Of a stretch of DNA of 64,000 bases, positions 46,625 through 58,025 are shown piece after piece. Origin of the DNA: Endothia cerciana (taxonomy: Eukaryota > Ascomycota > Sordariomycetes > Diaporthales > Cryphonectriaceae); the NCBI GenBank assembly GCA_026119935.1, contig JALRMH010000012.1:496001-560000 (forward strand), given 5' to 3'. Every line of letters begins with the position of its first letter. Within the stretch, counting starts at the first letter, position 1. The position numbers and the translations under genes were made by a program. The notes beneath the pieces are model-generated. The model did not search any database. It was not told the origin of the DNA and saw only the letters and a list, made by a program, of their open reading frames with translations.

Positions 46625-47744
46625 ATGGCCCCCGCCAAGTCCCTCCACATAGGCGTCTTCTTCCCCTCCCCGCCGGACGTGGGAATGGGAGCCCAGTTGC
46701 TGTCCGTCGAAACTCATGATAAGCAACCTCCCCCCTCTTGGGACACCTTGCATACACCACTCACTCCGTCCCCTTTCAAGACCTCCGGCTAGAACCCACA
46801 CGGGCATAACTAACACCGGGGGCGACCAGCGACACCGCCTGCGTCGACATCTTCTGGGCCCTCTCCCGCAACTACCTCCAGGGCCTACAGTTCCTCCTCC
46901 CGTCGCCGGACCTCCTGGCCCTCGCGCCCGAGGTCAGGATCTCCTACGTCGGCGCCTCCCCGGCCGGGTCCGTCATCACCCTCACCGCGGGGCTCAAGAT
47001 CCAGCTCACGCACCACTTCTCGGACGCCGACGTCGCGCCCGGGGAGCTGGACATCGTCCTCGTGCCGGGGCCCGACCCCCGGGAGCAGTGTACGTTTTTC
47101 TTCTTCTTCTTCTTCTTCTTCTTCCCCCCCTTTTCCTGCCCACCAGCCGAACCCCTCCCCAGTAGCACGCTCAAAGGAAGAGGCCCGTACCCTGACTTCC
47201 GAGGGCGGGCGGGCGGAACCGTTATGGGGATCTTGTGAGCTGACCAAGGGCGTTGCCGCCGGGGGCGTATCAGGGGACAAGGACGCGCTGGCGTGGCTGA
47301 AGGCGCACGGGGACACGCCCGGCGCCGACATCCTCAGCGTCTGCACGGGCATCTACATCTGCGGCGAGGCCGGGCTGCTCGCCGGCGGCAGGAAGGCGTG
47401 CGGGCCTTCGGCCCTGCAGGGGGACCTGAGGGCCCGGTTCGGGGCGCACGAGGCCCAGTGGGTCGGGGAGGAGCTGAGGTGGACCAGGGACGGGAACTTC
47501 TGGAGCAGTGGTGAGTGTCCCCCTCCCCCCCACCCCCCCGACTTACGGAAAGGGAGGGGGTTGGTTGGTTGAGAAGGAGAAAAAAATGACTTCTGACTGC
47601 TGACCGCTGTGAACAGGCGGCGTCACGAACGGCAACGACCTGGTCGCTGCTTATTGCAGGGAGAGCGGCCGGTTTGCGCTGCCGATCGTCGAGATTGCGC
47701 TGGAGATGATGGATGTGGGCGACCGCCCTCAGAGATATGAGTAG
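46625..47744 (+). CDS. DJ-1/PfpI family protein (class I glutamine amidotransferase-like fold)
   Basis: Four exons: 46625-46701, 46830-47089, 47274-47510 and 47617-47744. Introns are 128, 184 and 106 nt, giving 233 aa. The protein opens MAPAKSLHIGVFFPSPPDV, continues GAQLLDTACVDIFWALSRNY, then ELDIVLVPGPDPREQW, and has the nucleophile elbow LSVCTGIYICGEAGLLAG with Cys136. ELRWTRDGNFWSSGGVTNGN and DLVAAYCRE complete the fold. Fungal proteins of this group are usually annotated as DJ-1/PfpI proteins; glyoxalase, isonitrile hydratase or stress roles are known for relatives, and none can be assigned here. The first donor (CT then GTCCGT) is non-consensus. I chose it because it alone restores the conserved GAQLLD-ACVDIF block. 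Intron 2 carries a TTC repeat (about 47097-47122). Confidence 0.88.
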
Positions 47745-48394
47745 CCAGCCACCCCCCCGGGGGCTACCCAGAAAAGGCCCGGTGAAGGGGGCGTGGGAGG
47801 AAGAAGGGGGGGGGGTTTGTTTTTCGAAGGCAGGCGAGGCAGTTGAGCAGAGGCTCGGTTGGCCTCTCGGGCGCTGGGGTGGGGGCGAGAACCTGTCTTT
47901 AGGCTTGTGTGGGTTTCCGTTGATATTATCTCTCATTTGGCCTCAAACACGCTGTCTGTCAGGCTTTGTCAGGGCAGACGGCTGGGGAGTCGTTCGTCGA
48001 GTTCGTTTTTACCGAGGCTCTCACCTATTCCTCCCTATATAAGGGTGTTGCAGTCCGATGAAGGCGCCGCACCACGCGGCACATAGAAAAATGCAAAAGA
48101 GATCAGATGATCCTTTGACTGCGGGACCTGCATCTCTCACGCCCCGAAGCCAGTATGCTGGGGGGGAGGGGGGCTCTCTTGACCTTGCTGACCTCCTGTG
48201 ATGAGATGACCCGACGATGAGTGGCTAGGGGGGTTGACTAGCAGTATGTGTTAAGTGTCCTGTGTTCTCATGATGCCACACAGTTGATGATGACAGCGCT
48301 GGGCTGCGAAGCAGTCTCGATTCGCGAGCTCGCTCAGCTAACCATGTCTCTTAACCTGTATGCTCGCACGCTCATAGCTCAAACATCACAATCG
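47745..48394. other. Convergent spacer, DJ-1 family gene / transcription factor
   Basis: 650 nt between two stop codons; G10 at 47806-47815. Nothing else recognised. Confidence 0.5.
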
Positions 48395-51082
48395 TCATCC
48401 GATGAACTCGGTGGTCAACAGCGCCTCCCACGGCTGTCTCGTCTCCCAGACGTGCTCCACCAATGCCCTCGCCCTCTCAACCTGCAGGAACCCACTCCGC
48501 CCCAGGCTGTCCATCCTGTCCCTCACGAGCTGCCGCCGCCCCTCTTCCGCCGTCTCACACGCCGCGGTGAACAGCGGGAACAGCATGCTCGCCTCGGCGT
48601 TTCCACCGAGGGGAACGACATCGAGACACGCGTGGATTTTCAACACGGCGGCCTGCACATCGGCGTGGCTCGACGGGCGCTCGAGGACACGTCGGTGCAG
48701 GTGCACCAGCCCCGCCCAGTGAAACGCCTCATTCAGCGCGGTGATCTCGTGGCGCTCCCAGCGCGCGACGTTGCCCGACGCATGCAGGTGCTTGCAGGGT
48801 TGTGGAGTTCTCGACATGGAGTCCGTCGCGTTTGCCTCGAGGGTCCAAGCCCGGTGCAGGATGTCGTTGGGCGGGTGCCAGGTGTTGCCGCCGGGGACCC
48901 CGTTCGCCCGGGCGTCACTTGCACGCAGGACGTCACATTCCTTGGCCAGTTCGGCGACCTGGGCGAGGAAGTACACCCCACGTGTGGTCATGCCCATTAT
49001 ACAGTCGATCTCATCCCACTCCTCCTCGTACTCGTCCTTTTGATACTCTAGGATCCACGCCGTCGAGCTCTCCCCCCGACCACCGCTGAGCGTGCCCATG
49101 ACATCGAGGTAGGCGAGCCAGCTCCACAAGAAAGCCCGGACTTGGTCTTCCTCTTTCCATTCGCGCGTCCATCGAATGCCATCGTTTCGCGAGTTGATAA
49201 GCTCCCGGGCGAGGCCTAGGTGGCGCTGCCAGGGGATCGCCACGCCAAAGGCCGTAGGGCTGACGATCTCCAGCGAGGCAAGCATGATTCCCGTTGCAAT
49301 ATTCTCGTTGGAGATGGACTGGGTGGGATCATTGAGTGCGTTCCTGAGTGCGGGGAAGATATCTTGCATCCAGTGAGCGATACGCGTCGCTGGCTCAGGG
49401 TGGCCAAGGAGGTGGGCACGGTGTGAAGCTGGAGAAGAATGTTAGTTGAGAGATTTTGTCGAGGTACGTGTTGTTTGAGACTGACCTGCATATGCAAGCA
49501 TGATACTAAGTAGTTTGTCGTTTTTGACCGCCATCTGCGGAAGGACGTGCCTGTAGGGGTTGGATTGCTCGTCGTCATGGGGGACGAGAGCTTTTGCTGT
49601 ATGGTTCATGAAGTGGTGGAAGTAGAGCAGGTTCATCGGATTATCGAGCAGCTTTGCCGGCAATGGCTCTAGGTCGCGAGGTATGCGCACCTGTAGAGGC
49701 TGTTCGTAGAGTCCCTTCGGACCACTCGACTCTCGAATGGTGTCGCCAGTGCTTGCGTCGCCCTGGGCGGCAATGCCATTGACCTCGGTATTGTACCGCG
49801 TCTTGTCCATCTGCAAGTCCATAATCCCATGGGCATCGTCATTCGGGCCTAGATCCGAATCTGGGAACCCGGGATCGAGTCCGTAGTACGTGGTGACATC
49901 CGAGAGACATAAGTTTTCCCTTGCATTCACCGTCCTCTGTGATGGTGGTGCATAGTGTACTGGGCCTGCTGGGCCCGGGGGGCCGGACAAGAGAGAGCTG
50001 ACAGACATTCGGTGCATGTCTGGTGATGACAGCGCCGTGTGTCTTGACCCAGGTGGACGTAGAACCCCATCCTCGCTGTAGGGAGATGATGCCGCTGGCG
50101 TCAAGGGTGAATCAACAGAGGTGGCTGGGATAATGGCGGCACTGGATGAGAGAAACCGAGGCGTCGCGGCTGCCGAGGCGGGATCGTTAGTGGAGACTGG
50201 AGGTGAAATTTGAGGAAGCGGGTGAGACGCGTCGAGGTCGACGCTGTATCTCAATCGCTTATGAGGCGGTGGACGTGCTACCGCCGCCTGGCTGGCATCT
50301 GATAGCGTGACATATCCTCTGGGGATCGCGCTGTTGTGGGGTAGGGGGAGCGAGAATAACGGACTGGTAAGGTCCGGGGAGCATAGGGGCGGGGGCTCCC
50401 CATTTTCGAGGACTGGGGCCGATAGCTGCCCGGTGAAAACAACCGGCCTGAAGCTGGACTGAACCGGGGTCGTAGTGTGAGGCTCTGAGCGTGGGATGAT
50501 GAAATTTTCTCCAGCGTTGGGGCTGGTTGCGGAGGGTGACCGGTGGTCTTCTGTCGCCCGCGATGTCGTGGCCGTAGACGAGCTGCTCTTGGCATCGGAC
50601 GGCCGGCACGGGCGTGGATGCGAGCTCGATGATGATTCTGATGGGGCTTGGAACAGGATTGTTTCGAAGCCTGGGTTCTTCTTCTTACGCCCTTCCCAGT
50701 TTAGACGGATGCTGTAGTCGCATGCCTCACCGGTCCTCTGGCAACTGTTGTGTGGTCAGGAAACCTGTCTCATGCCGCATCGGTATTGCAGGCGCGACGG
50801 AATGCGCCGATTCGGAGTGCCTTGTGCTCCGAGACTGCTAGCCTAGGCCTTCAGCCTTCACTTGAGGGCTGCGAGGCATGAGAGGCTGTTCAAGACTAGT
50901 CGACTTACTTTACGCAAGTTGGGTGCGCCTCATCGCACTTGACCTTTCTCGCTTTACAATTCCTATTCGGGACTTAGCATCATGCCTTGGGGGCGCAACG
51001 AGGCTCTCAAAGCTGCGTACCAGCACCCGTTCCTGCTCCTCTTCTTCGGTTCCGGCGCACCAGGCCTCTTGGGTCGAGGCAT
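48395..51082 (-). CDS. Zn2Cys6 fungal transcription factor with Fungal_trans_2 domain
   Basis: Four exons: 51082-51021, 50962-50909, 50744-49486 and 49428-48395. Introns are 58, 164 and 57 nt, giving 802 aa. The N-terminal binuclear zinc cluster has perfect spacing, with Cys at 20, 23, 30, 37, 40 and 47 (GCWNCKARKVKCDE then AHPTCVNCQRTGEACDY). It is split over three exons, the middle one only 54 nt. A long Ser/Pro-rich linker follows. The regulatory region starts near LLYFHHFMNHTAKALVPHDD and continues QSNPYRHVLPQMAVKNDKLL then SIMLAYAASHRAHL and HWMQDIFPALRNAL, as in PF11951. It should bind DNA in the nucleus. The regulated pathway is unknown; neighbours (DJ-1 protein, cyclophilin) give no useful hint. 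Start chosen as the only ATG ahead of the cluster in an open frame. Confidence 0.92.
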
Positions 51083-51819
51083 CCCCTCAGGCCTGCCCGT
51101 TCTTGTGAGCCTTGGCCTGCTCTCGTTCCTCAGTAGTTGACGGGCCAATGGGAGCAGGGGTGATGATGGACATCCCCATAATCCACTCAGTGTGAGCACC
51201 TCGTTGCGATCGGATGGGTGGGGAGGGTCGTTATGGTCCAGTGTTGCGCTGCGTCCGTGAGAAGCAACCTCGGCTCAGCGGTCGATCGTCCAAGGAGACA
51301 AAGTCATCGTCAAGGAAGAATCTTGCCGGAGGAATGAACTTAGGCCTCAAAACATGCCAGACCCAGAATCGTTAGAGGGGTGCTGATGGAACTCAGGAGC
51401 GAGCCCTGGTCTAGAGGGAAGGCCAGACCCATGAGGGCTGATAAGGCTAGCATGGAAATGTCGCTCCCCACATTTCTCCTGTCTCTGCGCTATCCCGGAT
51501 ATGACTGGGCGCCGCACCACCGGCACGGGGGTCGTAGTGCTGCTACGCCGCAACGCCGCAACGCCGCAACGCCGCAATGACGATTCAGATCTGGACGTGA
51601 CCTCTAAGATCTCCTCTCACTGCAGCATTGGCTATGCCTCTGACATGCAGCTGCATGCCGGTATATTTTCACTTGGATGACGAGTCCTGTTTTGCATCGC
51701 TTACGAGGCCGACTTTCTGCGTAATTTAGACACGCTACTAGAGGAGCCCCAGAGAGCAGTTCGAGCGTCAGGGTTGAGTGACCCCGGACGAGCCACGGCG
51801 AGCAGGTTCGACGTTGAAG
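51083..51819. other. Intergenic region, transcription factor promoter / cyclophilin 3' end
   Basis: 737 nt without a supported gene. A short CAACGCCG repeat (about 51547-51575) is the only structure seen. Confidence 0.5.
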
Positions 51820-53824
51820 CTACATAACGTCAATGTTGAGTATCTTGATGTCCTCTTCCGGCCGCTCCTTGTGAGTCCGGGAATTCTCGATCTTATGTAT
51901 CACGTCCAAACCCTGAACAGCACGACCGAATATGGTGTGCTTGTTGTCCAACCAAGGCTGTGGCTTTCGTTAGCGGACGTTCACACGACCAGCACTGAGG
52001 CGCAAACACTTACCGTCTTCTCCGTGGTGATAAAGAATTGGCTCCCATTCGTGTTTGGTCCGGCATTCGCCATGCTGACCGTATATGGCTTGTCGTGCCT
52101 CAAATTGCTGAACTCATCCTCGAACTCCTTGCCCCAGATACTCTCGCCGCCCGTCCCGTCGCCCAGCGGATCACCGCACTGGATCATGAACTTCCGGATG
52201 ACGCGATGAAATATCGTGTTGTTGTAGTACCCTCTCTTGGAATGTGTGACAAAGTTCTCAACTGCTTTCGGTGCAGCGTCTGGGAACAACCGGAGGTGGA
52301 TGTCGCCATACGTGGTGTGTAGCACGGCCGCAGTGCCGGTCTCGGCCTTCTTCTCCTGCGCTGCTTTGATCTTCTTGCCGTCCTGCACCGGTCTCTCGTT
52401 TTGTATGTCTCGTGAAGGCTTCGATATTTCCTCCTCGTTGGTGAACATGTAAAAGCGGACCTTTGCCACGCCCGTAGCGAAGAGTACTGGGTCCCTGGCT
52501 TCCGACTCCTCCAAAAGAGGATTACTCGACGCAGCCATGGCGACAGTAGTGACGCCCTTCCTCTGCGGTGCGCCCTGATAGATAGCCAGGTTGAGGGCTC
52601 GGAACTGCTCATCTTTCCCGAACACCTTGACAACCTGGTTGGTGTAAGTGTTCAGCACCTTAATACCTGCGATGGAGCCGTAGATAATGAAGTGACCTGA
52701 CTCGTCAAAAATCACGTTGGCCTTATTCCGAAGCGTTGGTGACTCAACTTCCCGCTCGATAGCAAGCCGTCGTCCAAATTCAACAGGGTCCAGCTTCTGC
52801 AGCGCCGGGCCGGCCTGCTGCATTTCCTCTATGATCTGCATGGACTCATCATACGTCCTGTGCAGCCTTCCTGTTGCGAATTCGAACAACCTGATCTTGC
52901 GATCCGGTAACGACATCGAGACAAATTGGTGTCCCGAGGGTGATATCGCGAGAGACGTCGGCACCGACTTTGCCTTCTTGAACTCAAACAGATTCGTCGA
53001 GCTTTTGAATTGGAAGACCTTGTCCGGCTTCTCATAATTCGCACCAGGACTCCAATACTCGACCATGCCCCCTTCGTCCGTCGAAACGACGCAGTCATAT
53101 GCATCATTGAACGCCATCAGGTTGACGGGGCTCCGATGTAGTCCCTTGACGGTATGTATCGGCTCTTGCTTCTCTCCCCTGCCATCGTATATATTCACCA
53201 CAGGCTTGCTCTCATCCGATACCGCAAGCAGAGGCAGACTAGCTCCCTTCCTGTGCACCCAGCAGACACTCAGCGGCGTGTAATCCAGAGGCAGCATAGC
53301 CAGCAGGTCGAAGGTGATCACGTCAAAGATCTTGATGCTTCTGTCCGTGCCGGCCGTCGCGAAGCTCCGTCCATCCGCGCTGACAGACACGGCGCGGACC
53401 TCACCCTGGTGTGCGTGGAACTCCTTCACGAACTCGATGCCCTCGGCGACCTTCTTCCAGAACTTGGCGACGCCGTCCACGGATGTCGTGACCAGGAAGT
53501 CGGTGCCGCCGGGCGTCATGGTCACGAAGGAGAGCTGCTCCTTGTGCATGAGCGACTTGGAGTAGCGGGTCGACTTGGGCAATGCTGACACGTAGAGCTT
53601 CTCGTATGGAAGGACACGGCGCTTCTTCTTGGGGGCGGCCGCGGAGGGGAGCTGCGGGCCCATTTCGTCGTCTGAGGAGGAGGCATCTATTCGTGGTGAC
53701 GTTTAGCTCTTGCAAGGTCTCGGATGAGGAAATGGGAAACACCGAATGACTTGCCGTCGTCCTCGAATTCTGAGCGACCTTGCTTCTGCGATTTGACATC
53801 GTCGTCTTGTTTGATCTCTGCCAT
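51820..53824 (-). CDS. WD40-repeat peptidyl-prolyl cis-trans isomerase (PPWD1/Cyp15-type cyclophilin)
   Basis: Three exons: 53824-53755, 53686-52014 and 51957-51820. Introns are 68 and 56 nt, giving 626 aa. The N terminus is acidic (MAEIKQDDDVKSQKQGRSEF), followed by DDEMGPQLPSAAAPKKKRR and PYEKLYVSALPKSTRYSKSL. WD40 repeats cover about 60-340 and the cyclophilin domain about 475-626, with the catalytic FHRVIRKFMIQCGDPLGDG, then GSQFFITTEKT-PWLDNKHTIF and GRAVQGLDVI. The family acts in the nucleus with spliceosomes in animals. Intron 1 appears to use a GC donor (GCAAGT...ACGAATAG) with a good branch-like CTAAAC; the alternative GT (GTCGCT) is 22 nt upstream and weak. For intron 2 I chose the acceptor CACAG, giving EKTPWLDNKHT as in homologues; the AAG six bases earlier would insert Pro-Gln. 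Confidence 0.96.
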
Positions 53825-54916
53825 GTTCACAACTGGGGCCGGGTCTCGCTTGGCTCCAGGTATGGCTCGGTATCCTATGCTGGCCGATACTGAGATGTCT
53901 TGCCTCGAAGTAAAGTAGTCCGTTGGACTTCTGGATCGGCGACAGTAGAGTCTGGAAGGCCCCAGAGCTCGGCGTATTGAGTGATCGAGAAGTAGTTCGC
54001 TATCGATAAGGCCTGTGCGACCCTGCAGGAGCCCACTGAGCCGCAAACCTTGGCAGGGTGCTACCCTGTCATACTTGTCATAAACTCGTGTACAAAAAGC
54101 GGTGTTGCTGGTTGAACTCGAGACAGCTGGTTGGTGCTGATGATTGTGATGCTGTTGGACTAACAAAAAAACAGAGTACCTACGTGTGAAGATACAGCAT
54201 CATAGTTCTCAGACTTAATGTATCCTCATAAAAAACATGATTCTGGGGCAGGGGATAAAATAAGATAAATAAATAAATAAGTTGTTCGTTTCTGTGTCTA
54301 GCTTCTAGGTTTCTAGGAGGGTCAGGGCCATGAAGAGCAAGTCAAGGACGATATTGATTTTGGTGTGCGCCCACTGAAGTTGGCGTAGGTACCTTTAGTC
54401 TCCACCGCCCAGCTGCGAGAAGCATACCGATGGCCCCTTGAGAGGACGCCTACGGGTAGGAGCCAGACATTCACTACAATTAATAAGATGCCATTGAATG
54501 AAACTGAGGGTGTTCACATCTGTGAGCACCTAAGATCAAGTAATGGCTGTGTTTGTTGGTGGTGATGAAAGCTGAGGTGTTGTTAATTTGGGCCTCGGCA
54601 AGATCCGTGCTCGCCGGGAAGTCTCAAGAATGCGACTCCGTCAACAACGTCACGCTGAGGTAATACAAGCGGCTCTCATGTTTCCTTCCTTTCCGGATAA
54701 CCTCTAGGCCTGGCAAGCTGAATCCTCTGATTTTCACTTTGAAAGGTCCCTTTCTTGTCTTGTTTTTACCATAGACTTCCTAGCACTTGGCTCACCCTGA
54801 TATAAGCTGAGAAGCTCATCAGGGACGCCCTCTCCCGTTCGCCGGCCTTGCGTCCAGCATCATCAGACATCTCGACCCCAACCCACGCAGTTCCTCCGCA
54901 TCTCACGCCTCACCTC
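53825..54916. other. Divergent intergenic region, cyclophilin / FAR-17a-like gene
   Basis: 1.1 kb promoter region without a gene; AAAT repeats near 54262-54280. No clear TATA box. Confidence 0.5.
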
Positions 54917-55948
54917 ATGGCTACTACAAAACATCCTCTTCAGCGGCTAGCTTCTCCTTCACGGTCTCTTTCTGTTATAGTCCACCTTCTTGGCATAGCC
55001 TCTTTTACAGCGTCATTCCGATGGCTCTTCATGTACCCTAATCCCCAACAGCAGGAGTTCGGTGGTAATTCTCCCCCTCTCGTCGAGGTCTTGAAGTCAA
55101 AGACCTAGGCTTTCATATACACAAGTCATCATCCCTTTTCCTTCAAGACTCAGAATGACCGTTTCAGGATAGGATAACGACTGAGTTTCGATATCACAGG
55201 CAGTTTCCAATTCCTCACGATCATCGGCCTGGCTTTTGCCCTCACGAGCATGGTTTTCGGATTCCTGGCAGACCTGACTTTGAACCAGGCCCTATTCAAC
55301 GCCAAGAACATCGTCTCGGTCTGCTCAACGCCATTGGAGGTGTTGATAAGCATCTTGTATTGGGGAATTAGTCTGATCGATAAGAGGCTGCTATTTCCGG
55401 AGGAGCTCCAGCTGCCTTTGTAAGTCGACTTCTCTTGTACCTCACAGCCTTCGGAGAATTGATGGCCGGGAGTCTCGACCATTAGTCTCGGAGCAGAACC
55501 CCGTCTTAGCTTATTCTTCCCGTCCTCGATACTGATACGGTCCGGCATAGCTTGCCTGACTTTGGCTTTCACGCCATGCCGGCTATCATGTTGGCCCTCG
55601 ACCTGCTGCTCTTCAGCCCGCCCTGGACGATCCAGTTCCAGGGCGCTGTGACGCTAAGTACGGTGCTCGCATTTGCGTACTGGGCGTGGATCGAGTACTG
55701 CTTCTCTTACAATCAGACGTGAGTAAGCTCCTGGCAGGGCATATGGCGATTCCGAAATCAGCTGACCTCCAGACAGGTACCCATATCCCATCTTCACGGT
55801 TCTCACCACACCTCAGAGGATCGCCCTATTCGTCGGGTCAGGTGTCACCTGTGCTGTGAGTACGATGGGCTTGAAGTGGCTGTACAGCAAGTTCAACAGC
55901 ATTGAAGAGTTGCAGAAAGAAGCCACCAATCCGGTCAAGATGGATTAG
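54917..55948 (+). CDS. FAR-17a/AIG1-like membrane protein
   Basis: Four exons: 54917-55064, 55200-55419, 55551-55718 and 55777-55948. Introns are 135, 131 and 58 nt, giving 235 aa. The start MATTKHPLQRLASPSRS is typical of the fungal group. Conserved pieces are FQFLTIIGLAFALTSMVFGF, FNAKNIVSVCSTPLEVLISI, LPDFGFHAMPAIMLALDLLL and FSYNQTYPYPIF. About six membrane segments are expected. Human relatives (AIG1, ADTRP) are threonine hydrolases of fatty-acid esters of hydroxy fatty acids. The conserved His in FGFHAMPA fits the proposed catalytic His and the Thr in CSTPLEV the proposed nucleophile, which I infer by family analogy. The fungal substrate is unknown. Confidence 0.88.
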
Positions 55949-56676
55949 ATAGTCCAGATGTTCCCCCAAGAAAAAGTGAGTATCTAAGTCTGACCACCTA
56001 GACTATCAACAACTTCTGATAAGCATTCTAGTAGCTAAAATATCCATTTTTTAATTTTTTTTATTTAAAAAAAATCTTTTTCGATTTCCCCCGCCCCGGG
56101 TTGGTGGGTTTTTTTCTTTTTTTCTTTTTTTTCTTGATTTCATAGAAAGCCATGCCGTACTGCATCAAGTCTAGAAGGATGAAGATAGACCACCTACAGG
56201 TAGAAAATGCAAACCCATGTCGCTGCCAAAAACCCGGCCGACCTCGGCCGACATTGTACAACATGTTGATTGAGTAGGATTGAAAATTTGATTTTTATAT
56301 ATGTATCAATCATGCTAGAGAAATGGGATCATATGATTAACCCAGAGTATTTAGACCTCGAATTTGCCCTTCGTTCAGGCCTAGATCACTTGTTAACCGC
56401 GGGGCATTGTGCAAGGGTCCGGTAGATCAAAACCTAAGACAGAGGCAGCTTGTGACTCAGGCCACTGCAGAAGCAAAAAGCGGCCAGAATTGACTGCAGC
56501 AGCGCACTTCTCAAATGCGCATACGTCAATTGGCAAGCTACCCCGAAACCTTTTAAACACCATCAAAGTTACGAGTGTGCCCGCCTTTGTTTATACCTAC
56601 TGTTCTTTGCTGTGGCCGCATCAGAGATACCCTGAACTTGCACACGCGAATCACTCGATCTTGTCGTTGGTTCGCA
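55949..56676. other. Intergenic region, FAR-17a-like gene / DAHP synthase
   Basis: 728 nt without a gene. A strongly A/T-rich stretch at 56041-56140 fits a 3' UTR/terminator zone. The remainder is the DAHP synthase promoter. Confidence 0.5.
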
Positions 56677-58025
56677 ATGGCTGTAGGTGACGGCTGCCCC
56701 ACCAGAGCTTCGTGCTGAAATGCTGCCCCTCGTCGTCGTCCTGCTGACTCAATGGTGTCTCTGCACAGTCCTTCTACATCGAGAACAAGAACGTCGGCAA
56801 CAAGGCCAACAGTGAGGATTGGAGAAGTACGACGACTTCCCACATCGTCTACCATCGAAATTGCTCTTGCTGACACGGCTACACTTTTCAGTTCGCGGCT
56901 ACAACCCACTCACGCCACCTGACCTGCTCCAACATGAGATCCCCCAAACCAAAGAGTCGAAGCGCACTGTTGTCGAGAGCCGCGATGAAGTCGCGGCCGT
57001 GGTCCAGGGCACAGATGAGAAGCAGCGGCTGCTGGTGATCATAGGGCCATGCTCGATACATGACCCCAAGGCCGCGCTCGAATACTGCGACCTGCTGCTG
57101 AAGGAGAAGGAGAAACACAAGGACGAGCTTCTGATCGTGATGCGCTCCTACCTCGAGAAGCCCCGCACGACTGTTGGATGGAAGGGCCTCATCAATGATC
57201 CGGACATTGACAACAGCTTCAGCATCAACAAGGGCCTGCGCCTGTCGCGACAGCTCTTCGTTGACCTGACATCTAAGGGCATGCCTATCGCTAGTGAGAT
57301 GCTGGATACTATCTCACCTCAGTTCCTGGCTGATGTGCTGTCCTGTGGCGCCGTCGGTGCTAGGACGACGGAGAGTCAGCTGCACCGAGAGCTGGCAAGT
57401 GGTCTGTCTTTCCCGGTCGGCTTCAAGAACGGCACGGACGGGTCCTTGGGTGTTGCCATTGACGCGATAGGAGCCGTCAAGCACCCCCACCACTTCCTGT
57501 CTGTGACCAAGCCTGGTGTTGTGGCCATCGTGGGTACGGTTGGCAATGAGGATTGCTTCGTCATCTTGAGAGGCGGGACCAAGGGCACGAACTATGACGC
57601 GAAGAGCGTTGCCGAGGCGAAGGCGGCACTGCAGAAGGCGGGCGTGCGCGACAGGTTGATGGTGGACTGCAGTCACGGCAACTCGCAGAAAAACCACAAG
57701 AACCAGCCCATGGTGGCTGCCACGCTAGCAGAGCAGATTGAGAAGGGCGAGACGAGCATCATGGGCGTCATGATCGAGAGCAACATCAACGAGGGTAAGT
57801 CGACTGAAATAATTGCTGTTGGTCGCTGAGTATATGCTGATTGTGCATCTAGGCAACCAGAAGGTGCCCAAGGAGGGTAAGGAGGGCCTAAAGTACGGTG
57901 TGAGCATCACTGATGCGTGCATTGGCTGGCAGGACACCGAGTCTGTTCTCGACGTCCTCGCCCGGGCTGTGAAGAAGAGAAGGGAAGCGCTGGCCCAGAA
58001 CGGAGCAAAGGAGGCTGGTGCATAG
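56677..58025 (+). CDS. ARO3: 3-deoxy-D-arabino-heptulosonate 7-phosphate (DAHP) synthase, Aro3 type
   Basis: Four exons: 56677-56682, 56769-56826, 56892-57794 and 57853-58025. Introns are 86, 65 and 58 nt, giving 379 aa. The first coding exon is only ATGGCT. The join gives MASFYIENKNVGNKANSEDW then RIRGYNPLTPPDLLQHEIP, matching the Aro3 N terminus rather than Aro4. Class I DAHP synthase motifs are VIIGPCSIHDPKAALEY, YLEKPRTTVGWKGLINDPD, EMLDTISPQF, GARTTESQLHRELASGLSFP then VGFKNGTDGS, and VDCSHGNSQKNHKNQP. It condenses phosphoenolpyruvate and erythrose 4-phosphate, the first step of the shikimate pathway, in the cytosol. Feedback inhibition by phenylalanine is expected from the Aro3-like sequence (LSVTKPGVVAIVGT rather than the Aro4 form). 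It is likely regulated by amino-acid starvation, which I cannot show here. Confidence 0.97.
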
